From: Variovorax sp. Root318D1
GTDB lineage: Bacteria; Pseudomonadota; Gammaproteobacteria; Burkholderiales; Burkholderiaceae_C
Direction: 5' to 3'
Length of the DNA: 35,989 bases
Assembly (NCBI RefSeq): GCF_001424835.1
Contig: NZ_LMCQ01000014.1
Span: 1 to 35,989, forward strand
Shown here: positions 24,523-33,128 of the stretch, one piece after another
Position numbering within the stretch: the stretch's first letter is position 1
Layout of the letters: every line of letters begins with the position of its first letter
Position numbers and translations under genes: made by a program
Notes under the pieces: generated by a model
What the model saw: only the letters and a program-made list of their open reading frames with translations
Told to the model about the DNA's origin: nothing
Database searches by the model: none

Positions 24523-25848
24523 TCAGCTCTGGCAATCGGCCGGGGTGCGCGCCGTGAGCTTCTTTTCGGCCGCGTACTTGGCGGCAGTCGACTTCACCAG
24601 AGGCTTGATGATCTGCTCATCGGCCTGCAGCCAGTCGGACGTGAACTTCCACGCCTTGCCGTCCCAGGTGTGGATGCGCGCCCAGGCCGCGCCCATATGG
24701 TCGGTGCACGAGGTGCTGATCGGGCGCATCACGCCGGCAAAACCCAGGGCATCGAGCTTGGCTTGCGTGAGGCTGAGATTTTCCAGCCCCCAGCGCACCT
24801 GTTCGCCCGTCATGACCTTGCCCTTGCCAAAGCGCTCCTGCGCAGAGCGGATGCCCTCCACGCCGAGCATCGCGCTCATGGCGCCGCGCATGTAGAGCAC
24901 CTGTCCCACTTCTTCCTTCGGGCCCGTGCCCTGGTTCTTGTCGTGCAGCATCGAGACCACGTCCTTCGCGAGCTTCGATTGCGGCTCGGCACCGTGCTGC
25001 ATGGTCACGGCGTTGTAGCCCTTGGCGCCGTCGCCCACGTCCTTCACGTCGGGTTCTGCGCCGGCCCACCACACGCCGTACATCTTTTCGCGGGCGAAGC
25101 CGGTGGCCTGTGCTTCCTTGAGTGCAGTCGAATTCATCACGCCCCAGCCCCACAGCAGCACGAAGTCGGGCCGGGCCTGGCGCACTTGCAGCCAGGTGGC
25201 CTTCTGCTCGACGCCGGGCGCCGTTACCGGCAGCAGCTGCAGATCGAAGCCGTGCATCTTCGCGCGCTCCTGGAGCAGAGGGATCGGCTCCTTGCCGTAC
25301 GGGCTGTCGTGATAGATCAGGGCGATTTTCTTGCCCTTGAGCTTGTCGAGCCCGCCTTCCTTCAGGGCGATGGCCTGGATGATCGCGTCGGCCGCCACCC
25401 AGTAGGTGCCGGCAATCGGGAAGTTCCACTTGAACACCGTGCCGTCGGCGCTCTCGCTGCGGCCATAGCCCACGGTCACCACGGGGATCTTGTCGACAGG
25501 GGCCTTCTCGGTGATGGCGAAGGTGGCGCCGGTGGACAACGGCTGCACCAGGGAGGCGCCGCCGTTCTTGCCCTTCAGGCGCTCGTAGCATTCCACGCTG
25601 CGCGCCGTGTCATAGCCGGTTTCGCATTCCTCGAAGGAAAGCTTCACGCCGTTGATGCCGCCGCGCGCGTTCACCAGCTTGAGGTAGTCGACATAGCCGT
25701 TGGCCCAGGGCGTTCCGTTCGGCGCATAGGCGCCGGTGCGGTACGACAGCACGGGAATGAACTGCTCCTTGGCCTGCGCGAACGCAGGGGCCGCGCCCGC
25801 CAGCGCGGACGCGATGGCCACGGCGAGTGCGAGTGATTTCAGCTTCAT
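24523..25848 (-). CDS. Periplasmic substrate-binding protein of Liv-type ABC transporter
   Basis: A 441-residue type I periplasmic binding protein (Peripla_BP_6 family). A signal peptide ends in AFAQ near residue 25. The mature part starts with FIPVLSYRTGAYAPNGTPWANG, the ligand-contact region. KIALIYHDSPYGKE near the middle is the hinge strand. Length is above that of LivJ (about 370). Members near CoA ligases often bind aromatic or aliphatic acids. The start at 25848 has CAGGAGAC upstream. It lies between the permease LivM and the ATPase LivF on the same strand. Confidence 0.88.
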   Translation of the reverse strand: MKLKSLALAVAIASALAGAAPAFAQAKEQFIPVLSYRTGAYAPNGTPWANGYVDYLKLVNARGGINGVKLSFEECETGYDTARSVECYERLKGKNGGASLVQPLSTGATFAITEKAPVDKIPVVTVGYGRSESADGTVFKWNFPIAGTYWVAADAIIQAIALKEGGLDKLKGKKIALIYHDSPYGKEPIPLLQERAKMHGFDLQLLPVTAPGVEQKATWLQVRQARPDFVLLWGWGVMNSTALKEAQATGFAREKMYGVWWAGAEPDVKDVGDGAKGYNAVTMQHGAEPQSKLAKDVVSMLHDKNQGTGPKEEVGQVLYMRGAMSAMLGVEGIRSAQERFGKGKVMTGEQVRWGLENLSLTQAKLDALGFAGVMRPISTSCTDHMGAAWARIHTWDGKAWKFTSDWLQADEQIIKPLVKSTAAKYAAEKKLTARTPADCQS

Positions 25849-25927
25849 GGTTGTCTCCTGGTTGGAATGAAAAGTCACGCTCGAAAAAGGGCGCTTCAAA
25901 AAATGCTTGTCGGTCAGGGGTACGCGG

Positions 25928-27004
25928 TCAATGCGGGAAGGGCCACAGGCGCAGCTTCTGCTTGCCCGTTGACCACAGCTTGGCCAGCCCGTGCGGCTCG
26001 ACGATCAGGAACCACACGATGAGCCCGCCGAAGATCATCAGCTCCGCATGCGCGATGCCGACGGTCGAAATCTGTGCGCCGAACCAGCCGGCAATGACCG
26101 GCAGCGTCTGGTTCAGAACGATCGGCAGCACGGTGATGAAGGCCGCACCGAAGAAGGCGCCCATGATCGATCCGAGCCCGCCGATGATCACCATGAAGAG
26201 CAGCCGGAACGACTGGTCGACCGAGAACGCGGCCGGCTCCCAGGCGCCGAGGTAGACGAAGGCCCACAGCGCGCCGGCCACGCCGATGATGAAGGAACTG
26301 ACCGCGAAGGCGCTGAGCTTGGCGTACATCGGGCGGATGCCGATCACCGCGGCCGCCACGTCCATGTCGCGGATCGCCATCCACTCGCGGCCGATGGCGC
26401 CGCGCACCAGGTTCTTGGTCAGCACCGCGATCACCACCAGCACCACCAGGCAGAACAGGTACTTGCTCGCGGCGCTCTCGATAGGCCATCCGAAGACCTG
26501 CAGGTTCGACACCGACACCGAGCCTGAGGGCGTGTCGAGCGTGAACCACTTGATGCGCAGGAACATCCAGTCGCTGAAGAATTGCGCGGCCAGCGTGGCC
26601 ACCGCAAGGTACAGGCCCTTGACGCGCAGGCTGGGCAGTCCGAACAGGATGCCGAACAGCGTCGCACACAGGCCGCCCAGAATCAGCGCGGGAATCAGCG
26701 GCAGCCCCGGGAAGCGCACGAAGAAGTTGTAGGCCCCGTAGGCGCCCACCGCCATGAAGGCGCCCGAGCCGAGCGAGATCTGCCCGCAGTAGCCCACCAG
26801 CACGTTCACGCCGAGCGCCGCCAGGGAGATGATCACGAACGGAATCAAAATCGCCCGCATCAGGTAGTCGCTGGCCAGGAAGGGCACGACGGCGAACGCG
26901 AAGATCAGCACCAGGCCGATCGCCACACGGTCCTGCAGGATCGGGAAGACCTGCTGGTCGGCACGGTAGCTGGTCTTGAACTGGCCGTTTTCTCTGTAGA
27001 ACAT
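25928..27004 (-). CDS. livM: Liv-type ABC transporter permease LivM
   Basis: A 358-residue inner-membrane permease with about nine hydrophobic segments. GCCGQISLGSGAFMAVGAYG-like sequence (YCGQISLGSGAFMAVGAYG) at about 110-128 is the conserved LivM signature. The cytoplasmic loop GREWMAIRDMDVAAAVIGI is the coupling helix for the ATPases. It starts two bases after the LivH stop. It pairs with LivH to form the channel. Specificity is set by the binding protein. Confidence 0.92.
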   Translation of the reverse strand: MFYRENGQFKTSYRADQQVFPILQDRVAIGLVLIFAFAVVPFLASDYLMRAILIPFVIISLAALGVNVLVGYCGQISLGSGAFMAVGAYGAYNFFVRFPGLPLIPALILGGLCATLFGILFGLPSLRVKGLYLAVATLAAQFFSDWMFLRIKWFTLDTPSGSVSVSNLQVFGWPIESAASKYLFCLVVLVVIAVLTKNLVRGAIGREWMAIRDMDVAAAVIGIRPMYAKLSAFAVSSFIIGVAGALWAFVYLGAWEPAAFSVDQSFRLLFMVIIGGLGSIMGAFFGAAFITVLPIVLNQTLPVIAGWFGAQISTVGIAHAELMIFGGLIVWFLIVEPHGLAKLWSTGKQKLRLWPFPH

Positions 27005-27006
27005 GT

Positions 27007-27936
27007 TCAGACCCGATCAATGATTTTTTCGCCAAACAATCCTTGCGGCCGGAACAGCAGGAACACCAGCGCCAGCACATAGGCGAACCAGATCTCGATG
27101 CCGCCACCCACGTACGGGCCCAGGTACACCTCCGACAGCTTCTCGCCGACGCCGATGATCAGTCCGCCGATGATGGCGCCGGGCACCGAGGTGAGCCCTC
27201 CGAGGATCACCACCGGCAGCGCACGCAGCGCCACCGTGGTGAGCGAGAACTGCACGCCCAGCTTGCTGCCCCAGATCATTCCGGCCACGAGCGCCACCAC
27301 GCCGGCCACGCACCACACGATGACCCAGATGCGCGTGAGCGGAATGCCGATCGATTGCGCCGCCTGGTGGTCGTCGGCCACCGCGCGCAGCGCGCGGCCC
27401 GTGCCAGTCTTCTGGAAGAACAGCGAGAGCAGCGCCACCAGCGCGGCTGCGATCGCGGCGGCGTACAGGTCTTCCTTGTTGATGAGGATGCCGCCCTCGA
27501 ACACCGAGCCGAGAAGGAAGATCGGGTCCTTCGGCATGCCGATGTCGATCTTGTAGATGTTGCTGCCGAACAGGGTCTGGCCCGCGCCGTCCAGGAAGTA
27601 CGCGATGCCGAGCGTCGCCATCAGCAACGTTGCACCTTCCTGATTGACCAGGTGGCGCAGCACCAGCCGCTCGATCAGCCACGCCACCGCGAACATCACG
27701 AGCCCCGCCACCACAAAGGCCGCGCCATTTGCGAACCAGCGGCTCTCGATGCCGGTCCACATCGGGATCCATTCGGCGAAGCGCGCCATGGCGAGCGCTG
27801 CGAACAGCACCATCGCGCCCTGCGCGAAATTGAACACGCCCGAGGCCTTGAAGATCAGCACGAAGCCGAGCGCCACCAGCGAATACAGCATGCCCACCAT
27901 GAGGCCGCCGAAGAGGGTTTCGAGAAAGAAGGCCAT
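27007..27936 (-). CDS. livH: Liv-type ABC transporter permease LivH
   Basis: A 309-residue inner-membrane permease with about eight hydrophobic segments. GMLYSLVALGFVLIFKASGV and FNFAQGAMVLF near the N-terminus are the LivH signature, and LRAVADDHQAAQSIGI is the coupling helix. The start ATG shares its A with the LivG stop (TGATG), so translation is likely coupled. It works with LivM. Confidence 0.93.
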   Translation of the reverse strand: MAFFLETLFGGLMVGMLYSLVALGFVLIFKASGVFNFAQGAMVLFAALAMARFAEWIPMWTGIESRWFANGAAFVVAGLVMFAVAWLIERLVLRHLVNQEGATLLMATLGIAYFLDGAGQTLFGSNIYKIDIGMPKDPIFLLGSVFEGGILINKEDLYAAAIAAALVALLSLFFQKTGTGRALRAVADDHQAAQSIGIPLTRIWVIVWCVAGVVALVAGMIWGSKLGVQFSLTTVALRALPVVILGGLTSVPGAIIGGLIIGVGEKLSEVYLGPYVGGGIEIWFAYVLALVFLLFRPQGLFGEKIIDRV

Positions 27937-28727
27937 CAGTGTTCGACCCCAAGGTAGGCGCGGATCACGTTCTCGTTGTTGCGTACTTCATCCGGCGTGC
28001 CGTCGCCGATCTTCTTGCCGTAGTCGAGCACCACCACGCGGTCCGAAATGTCCATGACCACTCCCATGTCGTGCTCGATCAGCACGATGGTGCTGCCGAA
28101 TTCGTCGTTCACGTCGAGGATGAAGCGGCTCATGTCCTGCTTCTCCTCCACGTTCATGCCGGCCATCGGCTCGTCGAGCAGCAGCACCTGCGGCTCCATG
28201 GCGAGCGCACGGCCCAGGTCGACGCGCTTTTGCAGGCCGTAGGGGAGCTGGCCCACCGGCGTCTTTCGATGCGCCTGGATTTCCAGGAAATCGATGATCC
28301 GCTCGACGAATTCGCGATGCCGGGTTTCCTCGCGCTCGGCCGCGCCCCAGCGGATCGCCTGCTGGAAGAGGTTGGACTTCATGCGCAGGTTGCGCCCCGT
28401 CATGATGTTGTCGAGCACGCTCATGCCCTTGAAGAGTGCGAGGTTCTGGAAAGTGCGCGCCACGCCCATCTCGGCCACCTGGCGCGAGTTCATGTGCTTG
28501 AAGGTCTGGCCGCGGAAGGTGATGGAGCCCTGCTGCGGCAAGTACACGCCGTTGATGCAGTTGAGCATCGAGCTCTTGCCCGCGCCGTTGGGGCCGATGA
28601 TGGCTCGCACCTCGTGCTCGCGCACATCGAAGCTGATGTCCGTCAGCGCCTTCACGCCGCCGAAGCTCAGCGAGATGTTCTGCACGTCGAGGACGACGTC
28701 GCCGATTTTTCTGTTGTTGCCGCTCAT
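27936..28727 (-). CDS. livG: Branched-chain-type ABC transporter ATPase (LivG)
   Basis: A 263-residue ATPase. Walker A GPNGAGKSS is at 45-53, the Q-loop in ARTFQNL, the LivG-specific signature LPYGLQKRVDLGRALA replaces LSGGQ, and Walker B is VLLLDEPMAGMN. The start overlaps the stop of the acyl-CoA synthetase gene in an ATGA. It is therefore the second gene of the operon. The frame is open upstream through the synthetase gene, but that part is only the shadow of the neighbouring frame. Confidence 0.93.
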   Translation of the reverse strand: MSGNNRKIGDVVLDVQNISLSFGGVKALTDISFDVREHEVRAIIGPNGAGKSSMLNCINGVYLPQQGSITFRGQTFKHMNSRQVAEMGVARTFQNLALFKGMSVLDNIMTGRNLRMKSNLFQQAIRWGAAEREETRHREFVERIIDFLEIQAHRKTPVGQLPYGLQKRVDLGRALAMEPQVLLLDEPMAGMNVEEKQDMSRFILDVNDEFGSTIVLIEHDMGVVMDISDRVVVLDYGKKIGDGTPDEVRNNENVIRAYLGVEH

Positions 28728-30679
28728 GCCGCCGCCTTCACGATGGGGAAGGTCTTGGCCTCGACGATCTTCAGCGTGGCGTTGACCACGCCGGTGCGTC
28801 CATCCTCGAACTTGACCTGGGTCTCTATGTACTGCTCGGTCTTGCCGCCGTAGAGCGCGCTGACCAGCACCGCGTATTTCTCGGCGATGAAGCCGCGCCG
28901 CACCTTGCGCGTGCGGGTGAGTTCGTCGTCGTCGGGGTCGAGCTCCTTGTGCAGCACAAGGAAGCGCGCGATCTGCGTGTCGCCCATGCCGTCTTCGCTC
29001 GCGAGGTCGGCGTTCACCTTGGCAATGCATTCGCCGATCAGCGCCAGCACCTCGGGCTTGCCGGCCAGGTCGACATAGCCGCCATAGGCCAGCCCGCGCC
29101 GTTCGGCCCAGTTGCCCACCGCCTCGAAGTCGATGTTGATGGCCGCGCAGACCTCGTCGCACGCATTGCCGAAGCACACGGCTTCCTTGATCTGCGGAAA
29201 GAACTTGAGCTTGTTCTCGATGTAGTTGGGCGCAAAGATCGCGCCGCTCGCGAGCCGGCCCACGTCCTTGGCACGGTCGATGATGCGCAGGTGGCCTTCG
29301 CTGTCGAGCACGCCCGCATCGCCGGTGTGAAAGTAGCCGTCGGCGTCGAGCACCTCGGCCGTGGCGTCGGGGCGCTTGTAGTATTCCTTGAGCACCGACA
29401 CGCCGCGCACCAGCACCTCGCCGTCGTCCGCAATCTTGAGTTCGATGCCCGGCGCCGCGGTGCCGACAGTCTGCAGCTTGACCTTGCCGTCCTGCTGCAG
29501 GCAGACGTACGCGCAGGTTTCGGTCTGGCCGTAGAACTGCTTCAGGTTCACGCCGATGGAGCGGTAGAAGCGGAACAGGTCGGGCCCGATGGCTGCGCCC
29601 GCCGTGTAGGCCACGCGGATGCGGCTCATGCCCAGCACGTTGCGCAGCGGCCCGTAGATCAGCAGGTTGCCGAGACCATACATCAGCCGGTCGCCCGTGC
29701 TCACGGGCGCGCCATTGAGGATGTCGGCGCCCACGCGCTGTGCCAGCGCCATGAACTTGGCATACAGCCAGCGTTTCGGCGCGGCCGCGTCTTCCATGCG
29801 GATCGACACCGCAGTGAGCAGGCCTTCGAAAGTGCGCGGCGGGCCGAAGTAATAGCTCGGGCCGATCTCGCGCATGTCGTTCATCACCGTCTCGGACGAC
29901 TCGGGGCAGTTGAGCGTGAAGCCGCCCACCAGCCATTGCGCCACCGAGAACAGATGGTCGCCCACCCACGCCATCGGCAGGTAGCTCATGATGTTGTCGC
30001 CGGGGCCGAGCTTGTCGGTCTCCACGCCGCCGCGGCCCGCCGCGATGAAGCTCGCATGCGTCTGGCACACGCCCTTGGGGCGGCCCGTGGTGCCCGACGT
30101 GTAGAGGATGACGCCAACGTCGGTGGCTTCGCCGCTCGCCACCGCACGGTCGTAGTAGCCGACGTGGGTCTTGTCGAATTCGCGGCCCAGTTCGCGCAAT
30201 TGGTCGTAGCTCATGAGCCCGGGCTGGTCGTAGTGCCGCAGGCCCTTGGGGTCGTCGTAGATGATGTGGCGGATGCTGGGCTGCTTGCCCGCCTGGAGCT
30301 CGCGGCACTCGAGCAGCTTGTCGACCTGCTCCTGGTCTTCGACGATCACGAACTCGATGCTGGCGTCCTGCAGCATGAAGACCATCTCGCCAGCCACCGC
30401 ATCCTGGTAGAGCGGCACAGGCACGCCGCGCAGGCTCTGCGCCGCGATCACGGCCATGTACAGGTGCGGGCGATTGGCGCCCACGATGGCGAGGTTGTCG
30501 TTGGCCTTGAAGCCCATGCTCGCAAGGCCGCACGCGATCTCGCGCACCTCCTGCGCCACGGCGCTCCAGTTCCAGGTTTGCCAGATGCCGAGGTCCTTCT
30601 CGCGGATGGCGGGCGCCTCAGGCTGGGCCTGGGCATGGGCGAGCAGCAGACGGGGGAAGGTGGGGGCGGTGGTTTGCAC
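28724..30679 (-). CDS. Long-chain acyl-CoA synthetase-type AMP-forming ligase
   Basis: A 651-residue acyl-CoA synthetase (ANL family, AMP-binding). The adenylate loop YTSGTTGRPKG is at 193-203. YGQTE carries the substrate/ATP Glu, followed by GYFHTGDAG with the conserved Asp and DRAKDVGRLASG at the hinge. Length is that of FadD-like or long-chain enzymes. It starts the operon, probably with GTG at 30679 (an ATG at 30772 overlaps the divergent regulator gene and palindrome, and is unlikely). Coupling to LivG suggests the imported acid is activated to CoA at entry. Substrate chain length or aromatic nature is not visible. Confidence 0.88.
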   Translation of the reverse strand: MQTTAPTFPRLLLAHAQAQPEAPAIREKDLGIWQTWNWSAVAQEVREIACGLASMGFKANDNLAIVGANRPHLYMAVIAAQSLRGVPVPLYQDAVAGEMVFMLQDASIEFVIVEDQEQVDKLLECRELQAGKQPSIRHIIYDDPKGLRHYDQPGLMSYDQLRELGREFDKTHVGYYDRAVASGEATDVGVILYTSGTTGRPKGVCQTHASFIAAGRGGVETDKLGPGDNIMSYLPMAWVGDHLFSVAQWLVGGFTLNCPESSETVMNDMREIGPSYYFGPPRTFEGLLTAVSIRMEDAAAPKRWLYAKFMALAQRVGADILNGAPVSTGDRLMYGLGNLLIYGPLRNVLGMSRIRVAYTAGAAIGPDLFRFYRSIGVNLKQFYGQTETCAYVCLQQDGKVKLQTVGTAAPGIELKIADDGEVLVRGVSVLKEYYKRPDATAEVLDADGYFHTGDAGVLDSEGHLRIIDRAKDVGRLASGAIFAPNYIENKLKFFPQIKEAVCFGNACDEVCAAINIDFEAVGNWAERRGLAYGGYVDLAGKPEVLALIGECIAKVNADLASEDGMGDTQIARFLVLHKELDPDDDELTRTRKVRRGFIAEKYAVLVSALYGGKTEQYIETQVKFEDGRTGVVNATLKIVEAKTFPIVKAAA

Positions 30680-30714
30680 AGTGGCCGGATCGTAGGCCTC
30701 ACTTTGACGTTGGG

Positions 30715-30732
30715 TTGTCGTTCCAACGACAA
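30715..30732. promoter_or_regulatory. 18-bp perfect palindrome between acyl-CoA synthetase and Crp/Fnr genes
   Basis: TTGTCGTTCCAACGACAA: an 8-base perfect inverted repeat around CC. It lies 36 bases upstream of the GTG start of the operon and 32 upstream of the regulator ATG. It is the obvious operator for the divergent Crp/Fnr protein, which would control both sides. The half-site TTGTCGTT is not the TGTGA of CRP or TTGAT of FNR, so specificity would be distinct. Confidence 0.6.
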
Positions 30733-30763
30733 TCCTAGGGACACTACTCCCCGGAGTTTCCCG

Positions 30764-31528
30764 ATGCTTCACGGCGATTCACACCACAGCGTGCACGGCG
30801 CTTCGATCAAGGACCGCGCGCGTTCTCCCAATGCCGCCGAGCTCGACGGCATTCCGTGGCTGCCCGCGCTCACGCCGGTCGAGCGCCGCCGCGCCGAGGC
30901 CGCGCTGGTGGTGGGCGAGGCCGAGGTCGGAGACCTGGTCTGCCGCGTCGGCCGTTCGCCCACCTATTGGTTCGGCGTGGTCGAGGGCCTGCTCAAGATG
31001 AGCAACGACAACGCCGACGGCGGCTCCGTCACGTACGCCGGCATACCGCCCGGCGGCTGGTTCGGCGAAGGCACGGTGATGAAGCGCGAGCCCTACCGCT
31101 ACAACATCCAGGCGCTGCGTCGCAGCGTGGTGGCAGGCCTGCCGATCGATAGCTTTCATTGGCTGCTGGACCATTCCATCGGCTTCAACCGCTTCGTGAT
31201 GAACCAGCTCAACGAGCGGCTCGGCCAGTTCATTGCGGCGCTGGAGATCGACCGGCTCAACAACCCCGATGCGCGCGTGGCGCGCAACCTGGTGTCGCTG
31301 TTCAACCCGGTTCTGTACCCGGGCGTGGGCGAGGTGCTGCGCATCACGCAGCAGGAGCTCGCCTACCTGGTCGGCCTCTCGCGCCAGCGCGTGAACGAGG
31401 CGCTCAACGGCCTGTCGGCGCAAGGGTTGATCCGCGTGGAGTACGGTGGGCTGCGCGTGCTCGACCTGCCGGGCCTGCGTGCGACCGCAATATCGAACAA
31501 GAAGAACGCTTCACCGGAAACCTCATGA
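30764..31528 (+). CDS. Crp/Fnr-family transcriptional regulator
   Basis: A 254-residue regulator. A cyclic-nucleotide-binding-like beta barrel (about residues 25-140) carries GWFGEGTVMKREPYRYNIQA, then a dimer helix, then a C-terminal winged helix (about 195-235, ITQQELAYLVGLSRQRVNEALNGL). It has no N-terminal Cys cluster of the FNR type, so it is not an oxygen sensor of that class. Divergent from the CoA-ligase/Liv operon and followed by a coupled small gene (ATGA overlap). The effector could be a cyclic nucleotide or an acyl/aromatic ligand; the sequence does not decide. CGGAG precedes the ATG. Confidence 0.9.
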   Translation: MLHGDSHHSVHGASIKDRARSPNAAELDGIPWLPALTPVERRRAEAALVVGEAEVGDLVCRVGRSPTYWFGVVEGLLKMSNDNADGGSVTYAGIPPGGWFGEGTVMKREPYRYNIQALRRSVVAGLPIDSFHWLLDHSIGFNRFVMNQLNERLGQFIAALEIDRLNNPDARVARNLVSLFNPVLYPGVGEVLRITQQELAYLVGLSRQRVNEALNGLSAQGLIRVEYGGLRVLDLPGLRATAISNKKNASPETS

Positions 31529-31995
31529 CCCTCAAAGACCAGCTCCAGATCGTTTCCGCGGATGCGGAAACCGCGTTCGTTCCTTCTCCCGAGGCGCCGA
31601 AGGCCAAGGCCGGCGAGGCCGGGCCTACCCTCGAAGAAGCCATCGAGCGCAACGAGGCGCTGACCGAGAAGATCGATGCTCTGAACGCCGTGCTGGCAAA
31701 GCCGCTCGCCGAGATCCTTTCCGACCGCGAGAAGGCCGACGAGGCCGCCTTGGCCTGGGACCGCTTCGGCGCGATGTGGATGCTCTCGCAGCGTGCGATG
31801 CGCCGCGTGGCGCTCGATTTAGCGGTGCAGCTCGGCGTGAGCGAGGAAGAAGTCGTAGCGCGCGCGATGACCCATGCGAACGCGGTTCTCAACGGCGCGG
31901 ACGAGGTCGACCTTGGCGGCACCATTGCGCCGGCGCAGCTGCAGCACATCGCGCGCCACCGGGCCTTCCTGCGCCGGCAGTTCCGTGCCGGCTGA
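31525..31995 (+). CDS. Small soluble helical protein of unknown function
   Basis: A 156-residue protein, mostly helical, with a Pro/Ala-rich N-terminal part and a coiled-coil-like stretch (about 35-65, LEEAIERNEALTEKIDALNA). No signal peptide or membrane segment. No known domain is recognised. It overlaps the regulator stop in an ATGA, so it is translationally coupled to it and may modify or assist that regulator. Codon use is like its neighbours. Confidence 0.65.
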   Translation: MTLKDQLQIVSADAETAFVPSPEAPKAKAGEAGPTLEEAIERNEALTEKIDALNAVLAKPLAEILSDREKADEAALAWDRFGAMWMLSQRAMRRVALDLAVQLGVSEEEVVARAMTHANAVLNGADEVDLGGTIAPAQLQHIARHRAFLRRQFRAG

Positions 31996-32061
31996 GCGCA
32001 GCCGCGCGTCTGTTCAGAACCGCTTACTCTCCCAGCCTTCGTTCCAGAAAGACTTTTCTTG

Positions 32062-32826
32062 ATGACCGCTTCCCACCTCACCCTGATCACCGGCGCCTCG
32101 CGCGGCCTGGGGCATGCCATGGCCGAACAGCTGCTGCAGGCGAGCCACATGGTGCTCGGCATCTCCCGCCGGCAAGACCCGCAGCTTGCCGAGCTTGCGC
32201 ATAAGTCCGGCGCCGAACTCATCCAGTGGGAGCAGGACCTGTCCGACCCCGTCGCCGCATCGGACCGCGTCTTCGCGTGGCTCAAGACGCTCGATGGCCA
32301 GCGCTTCGACAGCGTGACCTTGATCAACAACGCCGGCACCGTCGGCAATCCCTCGCCGCTGGCCCGTGCCGTCGCAGCCGAACTGTCGCAGGCGCTTCGC
32401 ATCGGCCTGGAGGCGCCGATGCTGCTGACCGCCGCGTTCCTGGGCGCCACGCGCGAATGGCGCGGCGCGCGCAAGGTGCTGAACATTTCGTCGGGCCTCG
32501 GCCGCAACGCCATGGCGAGCCAGGCACCCTACTGCGCAGCCAAGGCCGGCATGGACCACTTCTCGCGTGCCGTGGCGCTCGAGGAAGCAGCCGCACCGAA
32601 CGGCGCGCGCATCGTCTCGCTCGCGCCCGGCGTGATCGACACCGACATGCAGGTGCAGTTGCGCGGTGCATCGGCCGAGAAGTTTCCGGACCGCATCCGT
32701 TTCGAACGCCTGAAGAACGATGGCATGCTCGATAGCCCTGCCACCGCAGCGGCCAAGGTGCTCAAGTACTTGGCGCGTGCGGATTTCGGCAGCAACCCCG
32801 TGGCCGACGTGCGCGACCCCGCCTGA
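32062..32826 (+). CDS. Short-chain dehydrogenase/reductase, sepiapterin/benzil-reductase-like
   Basis: A 254-residue NAD(P)H-dependent reductase. TGASRGLG is at about 11-18, INNAG near 90-95, catalytic Ser in NISSGLG, and Tyr-Lys in YCAAK. The N-terminus and the ISRR run after the second strand suggest NADPH use. Similarity is to sepiapterin-reductase or benzil-reductase (YueD) type SDRs rather than fatty-acid SDRs. No partner enzyme is evident. The ATG at 32062 is chosen; a TTG codon immediately precedes it. Confidence 0.82.
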   Translation: MTASHLTLITGASRGLGHAMAEQLLQASHMVLGISRRQDPQLAELAHKSGAELIQWEQDLSDPVAASDRVFAWLKTLDGQRFDSVTLINNAGTVGNPSPLARAVAAELSQALRIGLEAPMLLTAAFLGATREWRGARKVLNISSGLGRNAMASQAPYCAAKAGMDHFSRAVALEEAAAPNGARIVSLAPGVIDTDMQVQLRGASAEKFPDRIRFERLKNDGMLDSPATAAAKVLKYLARADFGSNPVADVRDPA

Positions 32827-32855
32827 ATGCAAAGAACGAGTACGAGCACAAAGAC

Positions 32856-33113
32856 ATGGCCACCGCAAAGTCGATCGACACCAGCGACTACAAGCTCTTT
32901 CCTTCGCCAAGGAACGTGCACCGCGTCATCTTCGAACACCAGGTCTTCGTGCCGTACCCGTACGCACTGATCGTGATGGAGGAGTTCTACTTCAAGGGCC
33001 GCTACAGCCTGTTCGCAGCCTGCCGCCTCAGCGACGGAAAGATGGGGCAGGTGGCGACCTTCGAGCTGGCATCGGACGTGGACATCTTCAACAAGAAGTT
33101 CACGCCCGACTGA
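32856..33113 (+). CDS. Small conserved-looking protein, function unknown
   Basis: An 85-residue soluble protein, beta-rich in the middle (VIFEHQVFVPYPYALIVMEE, then a basic FKGRYSLFAA) and without recognised domains. It starts 29 bases after the SDR stop on the same strand and ends 15 bases before the convergent metallo-beta-lactamase. High G/C at third positions supports coding. It could belong to the SDR unit. Confidence 0.55.
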   Translation: MATAKSIDTSDYKLFPSPRNVHRVIFEHQVFVPYPYALIVMEEFYFKGRYSLFAACRLSDGKMGQVATFELASDVDIFNKKFTPD

Positions 33114-33128
33114 GCTTCGCCTGCTGGC

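Noticed and set aside
27936..30533. 865-residue version of LivG
   Set aside because: The upstream part is a shadow frame of the acyl-CoA synthetase; LivG begins at 28727 with a normal length.
28949..30763. Long upstream extension of the Crp/Fnr frame
   Set aside because: Only the mirror of the acyl-CoA synthetase gene; the regulator starts at 30764 after a ribosome site.
30680..30772. ATG start at 30772 for the acyl-CoA synthetase
   Set aside because: It would overlap the divergent regulator start and the palindrome; the family domain begins after GTG 30679.
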